A stretch of 64,000 nt of DNA from NCBI RefSeq assembly GCF_014648275.1, contig NZ_BMQU01000008.1:62001-126000 (forward strand). Direction: 5' to 3'. The position numbers and the translations under genes were made by a program. Below are positions 10,814-21,670 of the stretch, one piece after another. The stretch is from Pseudomonas laurentiana (lineage in GTDB: Bacteria; Pseudomonadota; Gammaproteobacteria; Pseudomonadales; Pseudomonadaceae). Position 1 is the stretch's first letter; each line of letters opens with the position of its first letter. The notes beneath the pieces were generated by a model. That model was not told the DNA's origin, ran no database searches, and saw only the letters and a list, made by a program, of their open reading frames with translations.

Positions 10814-11782
10814 TCAGTGGGTGCGGGCGACGGCGAATTCGCTGAGTTCAACCAGTGCGTCACGGTACTCGCTGGCCGGCAGCACTTCCAGGCAGGCAAT
10901 GGCGCGAGCGACATAGTCACGGGCCAACTGGGCGGTGTAATCCAGAGCGCCTGCTGCCTCGACGGCGGCGCGGATGCTTTCCAGATCTTCAATGCCGCCT
11001 TTCTGGATCGCCTGGCGAACCAGTGCGGCCTGTTCGGCAGTCCCTTCACGCATGGTGTAGATCAGCGGCAGGGTTGGCTTGCCTTCGGCCAGGTCGTCGC
11101 CGACGTTCTTGCCCAGGGTTTGCGCGTCGCCCTTGTAGTCGAGCAGGTCGTCGACCAGTTGGAAGGCCACACCCAGGTGGTCACCAAAGGTACGCAGTGC
11201 CTCACGCTGAGCTTCACTGGCTTCGGCCAGGGCTGCTGCGCTATGGGTCGAAGCCTCGAACAGCATCGCGGTCTTGCCGCGGATGACGTCCATGTAGATT
11301 TCTTCGGTAGTGCTGGCGTCGCGGATCTTGGACAGCTGCAGTACTTCACCTTCGGCAATCACGCGGGTCGCCTTGGAGAGAATCTGCATGACGGGCATCG
11401 AGCCCAGCTCTACCATCATTTCGAACGAGCGCGAGTAGAGGAAATCACCGACCAGTACGCTGGGCGCGTTGCCCCACAGGGCGTTGGCGGTGGAGCGGCC
11501 ACGGCGCATGCCGGACATGTCGACGACGTCGTCATGCAGCAGGGTCGCGGTGTGCAGGAACTCGATGGTGGCAGCGAGCAGGCGCAGCTGGTCGCCATCG
11601 CGGCCCAGTGCCTTGCCGCACAGCAGCACCAGCAGCGGACGCAGGCGCTTGCCGCCAGCAGACGTGATGTAGTCGCCGATTTTCGAGACCAGCGGCACAC
11701 GTGAAGTCAGCTGCTTCTTGATAATCTCGTCAACGGCGCTGAAGTCGTCCGCTACCGGGCGGTAGAAAGCTTGGGGTTGCAT
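10814..11782 (-). CDS. ispB: Octaprenyl-diphosphate synthase (ubiquinone side chain)
   Basis: A 322-residue trans-prenyltransferase that elongates farnesyl diphosphate with isopentenyl diphosphate to make the quinone tail. The first Asp-rich motif is DDVVD (84-88) and the second DDLLD (211-215). GGKRLRPLL near 43-51 binds diphosphate. The start MQPQAFYRPV is the family N-terminus; an ATG six codons upstream (11800) is less likely. It is divergent from rplU-rpmA, as in most gammaproteobacteria. A hairpin at about 10786-10805 follows the gene. Confidence 0.95.
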   Translation of the reverse strand: MQPQAFYRPVADDFSAVDEIIKKQLTSRVPLVSKIGDYITSAGGKRLRPLLVLLCGKALGRDGDQLRLLAATIEFLHTATLLHDDVVDMSGMRRGRSTANALWGNAPSVLVGDFLYSRSFEMMVELGSMPVMQILSKATRVIAEGEVLQLSKIRDASTTEEIYMDVIRGKTAMLFEASTHSAAALAEASEAQREALRTFGDHLGVAFQLVDDLLDYKGDAQTLGKNVGDDLAEGKPTLPLIYTMREGTAEQAALVRQAIQKGGIEDLESIRAAVEAAGALDYTAQLARDYVARAIACLEVLPASEYRDALVELSEFAVARTH

Positions 11783-11873
11783 CGGCCACAGGTGCTCCAT
11801 AAAGGTTGCGCGGCATGCTAGGTTGCGGGTCCCGGCCTGTCAAGGCGCGGTGCCGGTGAACCGGGGGCGGTAC

Positions 11874-11902
11874 TTGCAAGCGCTGCGGGGCTTGCGTACA
11901 AT
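11874..11902 (+). promoter_or_regulatory. Sigma-70 promoter of rplU-rpmA
   Basis: TTGCAA (11874-11879) and TACAAT (11897-11902) are separated by exactly 17 bases, in the gap between ispB and rplU and facing rplU. The predicted leader is about 125 nt. Confidence 0.75.
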
Positions 11903-12034
11903 CGCGCACCCTGAACTTCCTGGGCAGCACCTGCCTTACGCAATTGCACAGGGCCGTTCCAGCCTTATGCAGCCATGCCAGCCAATACTCTTACCTATAA
12001 AGAGCTGGGTGAGCAGGATTATCGGAGAAATACC

Positions 12035-12346
12035 ATGTACGCAGTAATTGTTACCGGCGGTAAGCAGTACAAAGTCGCCGAAGGTGAATACCTGAAGATC
12101 GAAAAACTGGAAGTCGCTACCGGCGAATCCGTAACCTTCGATCGCGTTCTGTTGGTCGCCAATGGCGATGACGTAAACATCGGCGCACCTGTCGTCGCTG
12201 GCGCTAAAGTAGTCGCTGAAGTGATCTCCCAAGGTCGTCACGACAAAGTGCGCATCATCAAGTTCCGTCGTCGTAAGCACCACATGAAGCGTATGGGCCA
12301 CCGCCAGTGGTTCACCGAGATCAAAATCACCGGTATTCAGGCTTAA
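12035..12346 (+). CDS. rplU: 50S ribosomal protein L21
   Basis: A 103-residue ribosomal protein starting [20 protein letters not shown] and ending in the L21 signature [17 protein letters not shown]. It binds 23S rRNA in the large subunit. The start at 12035 is preceded by cggagaaatacc. An upstream in-frame ATG (11975) would add 20 non-family residues. Followed after 34 bases by rpmA in the conserved L21-L27 operon. Codon use is strongly biased, as expected for a highly expressed gene. Confidence 0.98.
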   Translation: MYAVIVTGGKQYKVAEGEYLKIEKLEVATGESVTFDRVLLVANGDDVNIGAPVVAGAKVVAEVISQGRHDKVRIIKFRRRKHHMKRMGHRQWFTEIKITGIQA

Positions 12347-12380
12347 TTCAGCCTAATCCCCTTATTGGAGAGTTGAACTC

Positions 12381-12638
12381 ATGGCACACAAAAAAGCTGG
12401 TGGTAGTACCCGTAACGGTCGCGACTCAGAAGCCAAACGCCTTGGCGTGAAGATGTATGGCGGCCAGGTCATCAAGGCCGGCAACATCATCGTTCGCCAG
12501 CGCGGCACCCAATTCCACGCTGGTTACGGCGTTGGCATGGGCAAAGATCACACCCTGTTCGCTAAAATCGAAGGCGTGATCAAGTTCGAGAAAAAAGGCG
12601 AGTTCGGTCGTCGTTACGTAAGCGTTGTCGCTGCTTAA
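12381..12638 (+). CDS. rpmA: 50S ribosomal protein L27
   Basis: An 85-residue protein starting [20 protein letters not shown], the canonical L27 N-terminus that reaches the peptidyl-transferase centre. The Shine-Dalgarno (ggagag) is good. It is the second gene of the rplU-rpmA operon and is followed directly by an intrinsic terminator. Confidence 0.98.
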   Translation: MAHKKAGGSTRNGRDSEAKRLGVKMYGGQVIKAGNIIVRQRGTQFHAGYGVGMGKDHTLFAKIEGVIKFEKKGEFGRRYVSVVAA

Positions 12639-12653
12639 TAGCGATGTCGCTGG

Positions 12654-12683
12654 AAAAGCCCTGTCTCGCGACGGGGCTTTTTC
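12654..12683 (+). terminator. Terminator of rplU-rpmA
   Basis: Hairpin aaaagccctgtc / gacggggcttttt with a short loop and a T5 tract, 15 bases beyond the rpmA stop. Confidence 0.85.
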
Positions 12684-12696
12684 GTTTGTGGGGTGA

Positions 12697-14055
<1,359 letters not shown>

Positions 14056-14071
14056 TTCGTTGCAGTACACT

Positions 14072-14097
14072 AAACGCCGCTTTTTTAAGCGGCGTTT
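14072..14097 (+). terminator. Terminator of obgE
   Basis: A 9-bp stem aaacgccgc / gcggcgttt around a T-rich loop, 16 bases after the obgE stop; TTTT closes the right arm. Confidence 0.8.
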
Positions 14098-14104
14098 TGC
14101 TGTC

Positions 14105-14183
14105 TGTAGGTGCAGGCTTTGCCCGTGATTGCATCAGCGTGGTACCTATTGAGGCTGCATCGCCGGCAAGGCCGGCTCCTACA
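14105..14183. repeat. Inverted pair of REP-type elements between obgE and proB
   Basis: tgtaggtgcaggctttgc at the left and the inverted relative gccggcaaggccggctccta at the right face each other about 30 bases apart. This is the usual REP doublet layout of pseudomonads. Confidence 0.65.
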
Positions 14184-14238
14184 AGGCGTAGCAAGCGCTG
14201 TTTTTTAGAATCCACAGATCGGCATAGGTTGGAAGAAG

Positions 14239-15357
14239 ATGCGGAGCAAGGTGACGGGTGCCCAGCGCTGGGTCGTGAAAATCGGCAGTGCCCTGCTGAC
14301 GGCAGATGGCAAGGGCCTGGATCGCGCGGCCATGGGTGTCTGGGTCGAGCAGATGGTGGCGTTGCATGAAGCGGGTGTCGAGTTGGTGCTGGTGTCGTCC
14401 GGGGCCGTGGCCGCCGGTATGAGCCGCCTGGGCTGGACCAAGCGACCGAGCGCCATGAACGAGCTGCAGGCAGCTGCTGCCATCGGCCAGATGGGCCTGG
14501 TGCAGGCGTGGGAATCGAGCTTCGCCGAGCACGGCCGGCACACTGCGCAGATCCTTCTGACCCATGATGACCTGTCCGACCGCAAGCGTTACCTGAACGC
14601 CCGCAGCACGCTGCGTACGCTGGTAGAGCTCGGTGTGGTACCCGTGATCAACGAAAACGACACGGTGGTCACCGATGAGATCCGTTTCGGTGACAACGAC
14701 ACCCTGGCGGCGTTGGTAGCCAATCTGGTCGAGGCTGACTTGCTGGTAATCCTCACCGACCGCGATGGCATGTTCAATGCCGACCCGCGTACCAACCCCG
14801 ATGCCGAGCTGATCTACGAAGCCCGTGCGGATGATCCGAGCCTGGACGCCGTGGCTGGTGGTACCGGCGGTGCGCTGGGTCGTGGTGGCATGCAGACCAA
14901 GCTGCGCGCTGCGCGTCTGGCGGCCCGTTCCGGGGCCCACACGATTATCGTTGGTGGGCGCCTGGAGCGCGTGCTGGACCGTCTCAAGGCGGGCGAGCGT
15001 CTGGGCACTCTGCTGTCGCCTGAGCGTGGCATGCTGGCGGCGCGCAAACAGTGGCTGGCCGGTCATTTGCAAACCCGCGGCACGTTGACGCTGGATGCCG
15101 GTGCCGTACAGGCGCTGTGTGAAGGGCGCAAGAGCCTGTTGCCGGTTGGTGTCAAAGGTGTGCAGGGCAGCTTCCGTCGTGGCGAAATGGTGGTTTGTGT
15201 CGGCCCTGACGGTCAGGAAGTTGCCCGTGGCCTGGCCAACTACAGTGCCCAGGAGGCGCAGAAAATCATCGGCCAATCCTCCGAGGCCATCGAAAGCCTG
15301 TTGGGCTATAGCGCTGAGCCGGAGTTGGTCCATCGCGACAATCTGATTCTGGTATGA
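14239..15357 (+). CDS. proB: Glutamate 5-kinase (proline biosynthesis)
   Basis: A 372-residue enzyme that phosphorylates glutamate in the first step of proline synthesis and is feedback-inhibited by proline. The amino-acid kinase domain (about 8-260) has [32 protein letters not shown] and [12 protein letters not shown]. The PUA domain follows (about 280-370). The ATG follows ttggaagaag. The stop overlaps a potential ATG of the creA frame; creA probably initiates 12 bases later, giving translational coupling. Confidence 0.97.
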   Translation: MRSKVTGAQRWVVKIGSALLTADGKGLDRAAMGVWVEQMVALHEAGVELVLVSSGAVAAGMSRLGWTKRPSAMNELQAAAAIGQMGLVQAWESSFAEHGRHTAQILLTHDDLSDRKRYLNARSTLRTLVELGVVPVINENDTVVTDEIRFGDNDTLAALVANLVEADLLVILTDRDGMFNADPRTNPDAELIYEARADDPSLDAVAGGTGGALGRGGMQTKLRAARLAARSGAHTIIVGGRLERVLDRLKAGERLGTLLSPERGMLAARKQWLAGHLQTRGTLTLDAGAVQALCEGRKSLLPVGVKGVQGSFRRGEMVVCVGPDGQEVARGLANYSAQEAQKIIGQSSEAIESLLGYSAEPELVHRDNLILV

Positions 15358-15368
15358 GGGAGAACCCT

Positions 15369-15827
15369 GTGCGTTTGATCAAAGGATTGCTGGGGGCCTT
15401 GCTGGCCCTGCCATTGCTGGCCTCGGCCGAGGAAATCGGTCAGGTGTCGACGGTGTTCAAGTTCGTCGGACCGAATGACCGTATCGTGATCGAAGCGTTC
15501 GACGACCCGAAGGTGGAAGGTGTGACCTGCTACCTGTCGCGTGCCAAGACCGGCGGCCTGAAAGGCGGGCTTGGCCTGGCTGAGGACCGTGCCGAGGCGT
15601 CGATTGCCTGTCGTCAGGTCGGGCCGATTCGCTTCAAGGAAGAGTTGAAGGATGGTGATGAGGTGTTCAAGGAGCGCACCTCGCTGGTGTTCAAGACCAT
15701 GCAGGTCGTGCGTTTCCTGGACAAGAAGCGCAACACCCTGGTGTACCTGGTCTACAGTGATCGGGTCATCGAAGGCAGCCCGCAGAATGCGGTGACCGCG
15801 ATTCCGATTCTGCCTTGGGCTCAGTGA
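15369..15827 (+). CDS. creA: CreA family exported protein
   Basis: A 152-residue protein with a signal peptide ([18 protein letters not shown]) followed by [19 protein letters not shown], the CreA family signature. Later motifs are [19 protein letters not shown] and [14 protein letters not shown]. The family role is unknown and localisation is periplasmic. I chose the GTG at 15369 because GAGGGAG sits about 6 bases upstream. An ATG at 15354 overlapping the proB stop would add five residues before the signal peptide. It is co-transcribed with proB. Confidence 0.88.
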   Translation: MRLIKGLLGALLALPLLASAEEIGQVSTVFKFVGPNDRIVIEAFDDPKVEGVTCYLSRAKTGGLKGGLGLAEDRAEASIACRQVGPIRFKEELKDGDEVFKERTSLVFKTMQVVRFLDKKRNTLVYLVYSDRVIEGSPQNAVTAIPILPWAQ

Positions 15828-15841
15828 TACCGCGTTGAACT

Positions 15842-15880
15842 CATCGCAGGCACGCCGTGTTCCCACGGATGCCTGCGATG
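15842..15880. terminator. Hairpin between convergent creA and mksB
   Basis: An 11-bp perfect stem (catcgcaggca / tgcctgcgatg) with a 17-nt loop, located between two converging genes. It has no T tract on either side, so it may be a REP-derived 3' end structure rather than a strong terminator. Confidence 0.5.
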
Positions 15881-15905
15881 GGGTCTGAACGGCCCCGTGC
15901 ACCCA

Positions 15906-18734
15906 CTAGGCCGAAACATCTTCCTCTTTGTGTACCACCGCCTTGATCTCTTCGTGGCGGCTGATGAATTTCCAGTCCGCTTCGTCGATGTAGATCCCGT
16001 TCGGCCCGCTACCACCTTCCAGGTCAATGGCCACCTTGGCTGACACCTGTGGCTTGACGCTGGCCAGAATCGGCACGAAGCCCAGTTGCAGGCTGGTTTC
16101 CAGCAGTGCTGCCTGGTTGCGCTCGTCGATGTCGGCCGCCTCGTCCAGGTAGTAAGGCAGGCGCACCCGGCCGGCCAGGTCACGGTCCATCAAGTGCAGC
16201 AACAGGTACATGTTGGTCAGTGCCTTGATGGTCATGGTGGTGCCGTTGGAGGCGGCGCCATCGATGTCGGTGTGGATCACTGGCTGACCACCGACCTTGG
16301 TGATCTCGAATGCCAGCTCAAACAGGTCCTTGAGGCCCAACTGGTTATGGTTGGCGGCCACCAGGCGTGCCAGGTACTCCTTGGCTTCTTCGTTCTTGTT
16401 GTCCTGTTCGGCGCTCTGGCTCAGGTCAAATACCGACAGGGTCTCGCCTTCCTCATATTGACCGGCGCTGTGGATAATCTGATCGATGTGCTTGAGCGCC
16501 TCCTTGTTCGGTGCCAGAACAATCCGGAAGCTCTGCAGGTTGGACACCTGACGCTTGTTGATCTCGCGGTTGAACAGCGCCAGCTGGTGTTCAAGGCTGT
16601 CGTAGTCGCTGCGGATGTTGCGCAGGGTTCGGGCGATGTCGGTGACCGCTGCACGGCGCGCCTTGCCCAGGGTCAGGGCTTCATCCTGACGATGGGCATA
16701 GGCGTTGATCAGCAGTTGCAGGCGGCGCTCCATGTCGTCTTCGCTGTCGAACTTGGCCACGCCCTTGAGGCGTACCTGGGCGTAGAGTGCTTCAATCTGG
16801 CCATCGCAGCGCAGCAGGCCCTGCCAACTGTCCTGGTAGTCGTTGAGCAGCGGCAGCAGGTTGTCCATCGAGTCGTCCACCGGCTCCATGAACGGCGTAC
16901 CGAACGGCAGGTCGGCTGGCAGAAGTTGGCGGCGTCGCAGCGCATCGTCAAGGGTGCGTTGCTTGGCCTCCATGTCGGCGATCTGCCGGCCGACCAGTTG
17001 CAGCTTGGCCGACAGTTGCTGGACGCGTTCGGTAAAGGCGTCGCTGGAGCGCTTGAGTTCGTCCTGGGCGGCCTCCAGCTGCGCCAGCTGCTCGAGTTTG
17101 TCGCCTTCTTCTGCGCTCAGCGTCTGGGCGCGGCGGAAGTCTTCCAGTGCTTTTTGGGCGTCCAGTACCTGTTGGTACAGGGCTTCGGTCTGGGTCTTGC
17201 TCGCGGCACGGTCAGCGGCGACGGCCTGTTGCGTCTTGAGTTGCTTGAGTTCTTTTTCCAGACGTTCTTTCTGGTCGCGCAGGGCCGCTCGGTCGGCCAG
17301 GGCCTGCAGCGCAGGGGGCTCAATGTGCGACAGGTCGATGGACAGGCCCGGCACTTCAAAGCGTTCGCCCTTGAAGCGTTCCAGCACTGCTTCCAGGGAT
17401 TTGACCCACAGCTCGCTGTCGTCCAGTTCGATACCGCGCTCGCCCAGTGGCAGGCTGAACAGGGCGCCATTGAACAGGCGCATCAGGCGCTCGACGTCCT
17501 GTTGTGAGAACTCTTCGCGCAGGCGGGCATAGCTGTTGTTGTCGGCATGGTCGAGTTGCTGTTTGACCGACTTCAGTCGCTTTTCCAGGTCTCGCAGGCG
17601 TTCTTCAAGGTCTTCAGCACTGAACTGCCGTGACTGGGCGAGGGCGCCGGCCAATTCATCGTGGGCGTCCTTGGCCGCCAGCAGTTGCTGCTCCAGCACC
17701 TTGACGTCATCGACCAGGGCAAAGCGGTGCTTGAGCACCGACAGCTCACCCAGCCAGCGCTGGATGCCGGTGATCTCGCGTTCCAGGCGCATCAGTTCCT
17801 GGGTGCCGCCGCGCTGATTGTTCTGCAGGGCGTCCTGCTCGTTGCGGTAGTGTTCAGACTGGATGACCAACTCTTCCTTGCGGGCCATCGCATAGTCCTG
17901 CCAGGTACCCAGCAGCGAGTCGAGCAAGGGCGACAGGCGGTGCAGCTTGCCGCGCAGGATGTCGCGCTGAGTCACGCCGTTGGCCAAGGCCTCGACCAAT
18001 GGGCCTGCTGAGACCAGGGCGTTGTAGTCCTGCTCCATGCGACGCACGTCACGGAAGGCTTCCTCGCAGGCGGCGATGTAGTCGACGCTGCCCGAACGCA
18101 GGCTGTGCTCGAAGGCATCGAGGAACAACTGCTTGAGCTTGGCCGCTGTGATCTCGCGCATGTGCAGCAGGTTGATGAACAGGGCGCGGAAGGTCTTCAG
18201 GCTCTGTTCGCTGGTGGAGCGCAAGGGAATCAGGGTCAGGTCCAGTGGCACTGAGGTGTGCCCGCCGACCAGCAGTCGACGCAGTTCGTCAGGCTTGAGT
18301 TCGTAGGCCTTCAGGCCATTGCGCTCAAGATTGCTGAACAGTTCTTTCTGGCGCAGGCAGGTGTCGTTTTTCTGGTAGTGCGCCAGGTCCAGCTCACCGG
18401 CATAGGCGAAGAACTGGTGGCCGAAACCGCCACCTGGGCCGCGTCCGACCACGCCGATCACGTGCGGGCCATGGGGCAATGAGACTTCACAGAGGATGTA
18501 GCTGGTATCGCTGGCGAAGTAGAAACGCCGTGACTGCTCCAGGCTGTACTTGCCGAAGCTCATGTCCGACATGCGTGCCAGGATCGGGAACTGCAGGGCG
18601 TTGATCGACGCACTCTTGCCCAGGTTGTTTGCACCGTAGACTGACAGCGGGTGCTCCAGCGGGAACAGGCCAAGGCTGTAGCCGGCCGTGTTGAGCAGTG
18701 CAAAGCGGCGGATGCCGTAGCGTTCCTGGCTCAT
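15906..18734 (-). CDS. mksB: MksB: MukB-like SMC ATPase of the Mks condensin
   Basis: A 942-residue SMC-like ATPase. Walker A is GANNLGKSA (34-42) and the C-terminal head has NGTTMTIKALTNMYLLLHLM (signature region) and LPYYLDEAADIDERNQ (Walker B). Long charged heptad-like stretches between about 230 and 730 are the coiled coils, with a small hinge. It forms a chromosome-organising complex with MksE and MksF, an alternative to Smc-ScpAB in pseudomonads. It is the last gene of mksF-mksE-mksB; its start overlaps the mksE stop by four bases, indicating coupling. Confidence 0.93.
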   Translation of the reverse strand: MSQERYGIRRFALLNTAGYSLGLFPLEHPLSVYGANNLGKSASINALQFPILARMSDMSFGKYSLEQSRRFYFASDTSYILCEVSLPHGPHVIGVVGRGPGGGFGHQFFAYAGELDLAHYQKNDTCLRQKELFSNLERNGLKAYELKPDELRRLLVGGHTSVPLDLTLIPLRSTSEQSLKTFRALFINLLHMREITAAKLKQLFLDAFEHSLRSGSVDYIAACEEAFRDVRRMEQDYNALVSAGPLVEALANGVTQRDILRGKLHRLSPLLDSLLGTWQDYAMARKEELVIQSEHYRNEQDALQNNQRGGTQELMRLEREITGIQRWLGELSVLKHRFALVDDVKVLEQQLLAAKDAHDELAGALAQSRQFSAEDLEERLRDLEKRLKSVKQQLDHADNNSYARLREEFSQQDVERLMRLFNGALFSLPLGERGIELDDSELWVKSLEAVLERFKGERFEVPGLSIDLSHIEPPALQALADRAALRDQKERLEKELKQLKTQQAVAADRAASKTQTEALYQQVLDAQKALEDFRRAQTLSAEEGDKLEQLAQLEAAQDELKRSSDAFTERVQQLSAKLQLVGRQIADMEAKQRTLDDALRRRQLLPADLPFGTPFMEPVDDSMDNLLPLLNDYQDSWQGLLRCDGQIEALYAQVRLKGVAKFDSEDDMERRLQLLINAYAHRQDEALTLGKARRAAVTDIARTLRNIRSDYDSLEHQLALFNREINKRQVSNLQSFRIVLAPNKEALKHIDQIIHSAGQYEEGETLSVFDLSQSAEQDNKNEEAKEYLARLVAANHNQLGLKDLFELAFEITKVGGQPVIHTDIDGAASNGTTMTIKALTNMYLLLHLMDRDLAGRVRLPYYLDEAADIDERNQAALLETSLQLGFVPILASVKPQVSAKVAIDLEGGSGPNGIYIDEADWKFISRHEEIKAVVHKEEDVSA

Positions 18735-19441
18735 GCATCAATCTCCTGTTGCTCTTCGGCGATGGCGCGGGCCAGGGCCTCTTCTTCGGTTTCGTCCAGG
18801 TCGTCGAACGGGCCCAGGTCGAGCGGATCGTCAGTCTTGAGCAGTTTCTCGTCGCTGTCCTCGTCGACCAGTACTGGCGTCGGTAGTGGCAATGCGCTGT
18901 GCAGGCTGGCGGCCAGGTCGCGGTCTTGCTGTACCGACAGGCACACGTCGAGGAAGCGGTGCATTGGCGGCAGGAAGCGGTAGATACCATTCTCTTCGCT
19001 GGCAAACCCGAGTTGGGTCATGCGCCGCATGATCTTTTCTTCCAGTTCGTCTGGTGTCTGGACTTCAGCCTGGATGAACAGGTCGCGGTATTTCTCCAGC
19101 AGCGACGGCAGCTCATCACGGCCCAGGCTGCCGCCATCCAGCACGGCGATCGGGTCGCGTCCCTGATCTGCCAGGTGTTCTACCAGAATGAAGGTGAACA
19201 GCGAGAGGCGTTGGGCGGTCTTGTTTACTTGCGCGGCGGCCTGCTCGGGGACGAAGTAGTAGAAACCACGGGTATCGCAGACCAGCTCGAAGCCCAGGGC
19301 TCTGAACAGGCCGCGGTACTGGTCCTGAAAGTTCGACAGTTGAGCGTACAGCTCGGGGTCGCGGCGGCTGATGTGGAAGCCCTTGAACAGCTCGCGGAAG
19401 ATCGGCGCGAGCTGGGACAGTTCGGAAAGATCAAGATGCAT
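18731..19441 (-). CDS. mksE: MksE: MukE-like condensin subunit
   Basis: A 236-residue protein (MHLDLSELSQLAPIFRELFK...) with the double winged-helix layout of MukE-like subunits, shown by the segment FYYFVPEQAAAQVNKTAQRL. The C-terminal acidic tail is DLDETEEEALARAIAEEQQE. It bridges the MksF kleisin and the MksB heads. It overlaps mksF by 11 bases and mksB by 4, so the three genes form one operon. Confidence 0.88.
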   Translation of the reverse strand: MHLDLSELSQLAPIFRELFKGFHISRRDPELYAQLSNFQDQYRGLFRALGFELVCDTRGFYYFVPEQAAAQVNKTAQRLSLFTFILVEHLADQGRDPIAVLDGGSLGRDELPSLLEKYRDLFIQAEVQTPDELEEKIMRRMTQLGFASEENGIYRFLPPMHRFLDVCLSVQQDRDLAASLHSALPLPTPVLVDEDSDEKLLKTDDPLDLGPFDDLDETEEEALARAIAEEQQEIDA

Positions 19442-20708
19442 GTGAGGTGCTCGCAGTAGGCTCCAGCGGCGTTTCGCGGCTGGACGTCAGGGCGAATGAG
19501 CGCAGGCTGACCTGGTGCTCGCGGGTGTTGTAGTCACGGCGCTCAAGGCGTTCGCGGGTAAAGCGCTTTTCTCGCGACAGGCGCGAGAACCAGTACAGCA
19601 ATTCGTCGGTGGCGCATTCGGGTTCCTGCTCCAGCAGCCAGGTCATCAGGTCTGGCATTGGCAGGGCGTCGGTGCAGCGTTCGAGCATTTCCTTGACCGT
19701 GCGCGGTGCGCGCGGTGGTTCGCCCTTCTGGCTCTTGTGCGCCTTGGGGAACTGCGCGGGCTTGGGCTCGAAGCGGGCCAGGGCATAGACATAGGCTTCC
19801 ACCTGGCTGGCGCTGCCGAGGAAGGTGCTCTGCGGCCGGGTGAACAGGGGCATGGCTGCGTGCGGCACGGCGTCCAGGCCTTTACGGCGGATTACCGACA
19901 GGGCCAGTGCCGCGCCACGGGTTACGGCGTTGTGTCGACGCGCCTCTTCACGCAGTGGCAGAAGCAGTTCGCGGGCATGACGCAGGGTCAGTTGCGCGCT
20001 GGTCTGCATCTCCAGGATGCGGGCATGGGTTCGCAGCAGCATGTCGTCGTCGACCAGTTGGCCCAGGCGCGCCTGTTCACTGAGCAAGCGCAGCAGCACG
20101 GTCTCGACCTTGCGAACGCCTTGCTCGAAGGCACCGTCGGCGTTGACCAGTTGGATCATCGGTTCGACGTACTCGTCCCAGGTTGCCAGAACTTCGGCGT
20201 AACGCTGGCGCAGGGGGATCTGCCGGTCGCTGGTCTTGGCCCGTTCGGCCACGGCCACCAGTGCCTGTTCGTCGTTGTCGAGCTTTTTCAGTACGTCACG
20301 CACACGCATGTCGAGCAGGCGCAACTGACGTGCGAGGTCGTTGCCGTCGCGAATGTCGAAGGCGTCCTGGATGTGGCCGGCCAGGCGTTCGAGGTGGCGC
20401 AGGTAGGCTTCAATCTCCAGGCACAGGCCCAAGCGGTGCTCGCGTCGCAGGTAGGCGAGGAAATCGTGGATCTGTGCATTGAGCTCAAAACGGTTCGGGC
20501 TCTTGGCCACGGGCACCAGAATGTCCAGGCGAATCCACACATCGAGCAGGTTGGTGATGTCCTGTGGCGTGCTTTCCAGTTGCTGGGTCGCCAATTGCAG
20601 GCGCAATTCTGCCAGGCTCAGGGTGCCCTGGTCGAAGCGCTCGCACAGCGGCTCGAGCAAGGCCCAGTGTTCGGCTAGGGCGCGCAGGACGCGTTTGGGT
20701 TCGATCAT
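19431..20708 (-). CDS. mksF: MksF: MukF-like kleisin of the Mks condensin
   Basis: A 425-residue protein starting MIEPKRVLRALAEHWALLEP. It is mainly helical, with an N-terminal winged-helix region, a central helical bundle (about 120-290) and a C-terminal segment rich in Arg/Glu (YWFSRLSREKRFTRERLERR). This is the layout of kleisin subunits of MukBEF/MksBEF. It is the first gene of the operon. No fourth gene of the MksG/JetD nuclease type is present on either side, so this is the housekeeping condensin layout rather than the anti-plasmid Wadjet system. Confidence 0.88.
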   Translation of the reverse strand: MIEPKRVLRALAEHWALLEPLCERFDQGTLSLAELRLQLATQQLESTPQDITNLLDVWIRLDILVPVAKSPNRFELNAQIHDFLAYLRREHRLGLCLEIEAYLRHLERLAGHIQDAFDIRDGNDLARQLRLLDMRVRDVLKKLDNDEQALVAVAERAKTSDRQIPLRQRYAEVLATWDEYVEPMIQLVNADGAFEQGVRKVETVLLRLLSEQARLGQLVDDDMLLRTHARILEMQTSAQLTLRHARELLLPLREEARRHNAVTRGAALALSVIRRKGLDAVPHAAMPLFTRPQSTFLGSASQVEAYVYALARFEPKPAQFPKAHKSQKGEPPRAPRTVKEMLERCTDALPMPDLMTWLLEQEPECATDELLYWFSRLSREKRFTRERLERRDYNTREHQVSLRSFALTSSRETPLEPTASTSHAS

Positions 20709-20884
20709 TGGCGGGTCGACTCGCTGCCAAATAAAAGCGCCGATTGTACTGCATCATGCGGTTGTCGATTCACCCCTTGATCGTTTGTGGGTATTGCTGG
20801 GCGGTTTTCTGCCGATCAACTGCGGCGCCGGGCAACGAAGGGCGGTAGAATGTGTGCCCTGACTTATCCACAGATGGCCGACCT

Positions 20885-21670
20885 TTGCTCACCGAGTCCC
20901 GCCGCCGCGCTTACCTCCATGCCATGCAAGTAGTGCCTTGGCTGCCGCGTACCGAACTGCCGTTCGCTGCGCCGTCGCGCCCTGAGCTGTTGCTGCCGTT
21001 GGAGCCGCTGGTAGAGGAGGTTGCGCTAGTGCCAGTGCCGCAGGCTGCGCCGGTTGCAGTACCGGTGGGCAAGCCGAGTGAGCGGCAGAAGATCGAGATC
21101 CCGCGCCCCAGCGCCACTCCGCGAGCTGCCAGCAAGTCGCCGGAAGCGACGGAGGAGGCGGTAGCACCGGTAAAGGCTGTTCCCGTTCCGCCGCCGCGTT
21201 TCGCCTTGCAGCTGCTGCGTGCAGGGCGTTGCCTGGTGTTGGTCGAGCTGGCTACGGGTGAGCCGTTCCAGAGCCGCGATCCGTCCTACCTGCTGCTCAA
21301 GGACATGTTGCGCGCCGCAGGCCTGCCGGACAGCCCGCAGATCATTGGCGAGCCCGTGCGCTGGCCGTTGCTGGTGCGGGGCAACCTTGACCAGGGGCCG
21401 GAGGCGGCTCGTGATTTCGTTCAGGGCTTTATCCAGGCCCGTCTGGAAGAGGCACCTTGCGCCTGCCTGTGGCTGGTCGGTCTGCCTGCCGTGCGCTTTG
21501 CCGGCGAGGCCGATGAGCAGGCGTATTACCGTGAGCTACCGGTCGAGGGCCTGGGTCATACCTGGGCCTTGCCGGGTCTTGAAGTGTTGATGGACGAGCC
21601 GCAACGCAAGGCGGACGTCTGGAAAGCCATGCGTCGGCTGATGGCGCGCTGGAAACCAAGCGATGAGTGA
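20885..21670 (+). CDS. holD: Probable DNA polymerase III psi subunit (pseudomonad HolD)
   Basis: A roughly 261-residue protein starting LLTESRRRAYLHAMQVVPWL from a TTG. An in-frame GTG at 20852 gives 272 residues but overlaps a -10-like TAGAAT. The N-terminus resembles HolD's first helix (RRRAYLxxM). A proline/alanine-rich linker spans about 50-110, and the C-terminal domain holds LQLLRAGRCLVLVELATGEP and CACLWLVGLPAVRF. Its position directly before rimI matches holD-rimI in E. coli. The cryptic pseudomonad psi subunit was, as I recall, mapped to the P. aeruginosa gene in this position. It would join chi to the clamp loader. Confidence 0.75.
   Translation: MLTESRRRAYLHAMQVVPWLPRTELPFAAPSRPELLLPLEPLVEEVALVPVPQAAPVAVPVGKPSERQKIEIPRPSATPRAASKSPEATEEAVAPVKAVPVPPPRFALQLLRAGRCLVLVELATGEPFQSRDPSYLLLKDMLRAAGLPDSPQIIGEPVRWPLLVRGNLDQGPEAARDFVQGFIQARLEEAPCACLWLVGLPAVRFAGEADEQAYYRELPVEGLGHTWALPGLEVLMDEPQRKADVWKAMRRLMARWKPSDE

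Noticed and set aside
15906-20708. Wadjet (JetABCD) defence system
   Set aside because: No JetD/MksG nuclease gene flanks the three condensin genes, and the neighbours are housekeeping genes.
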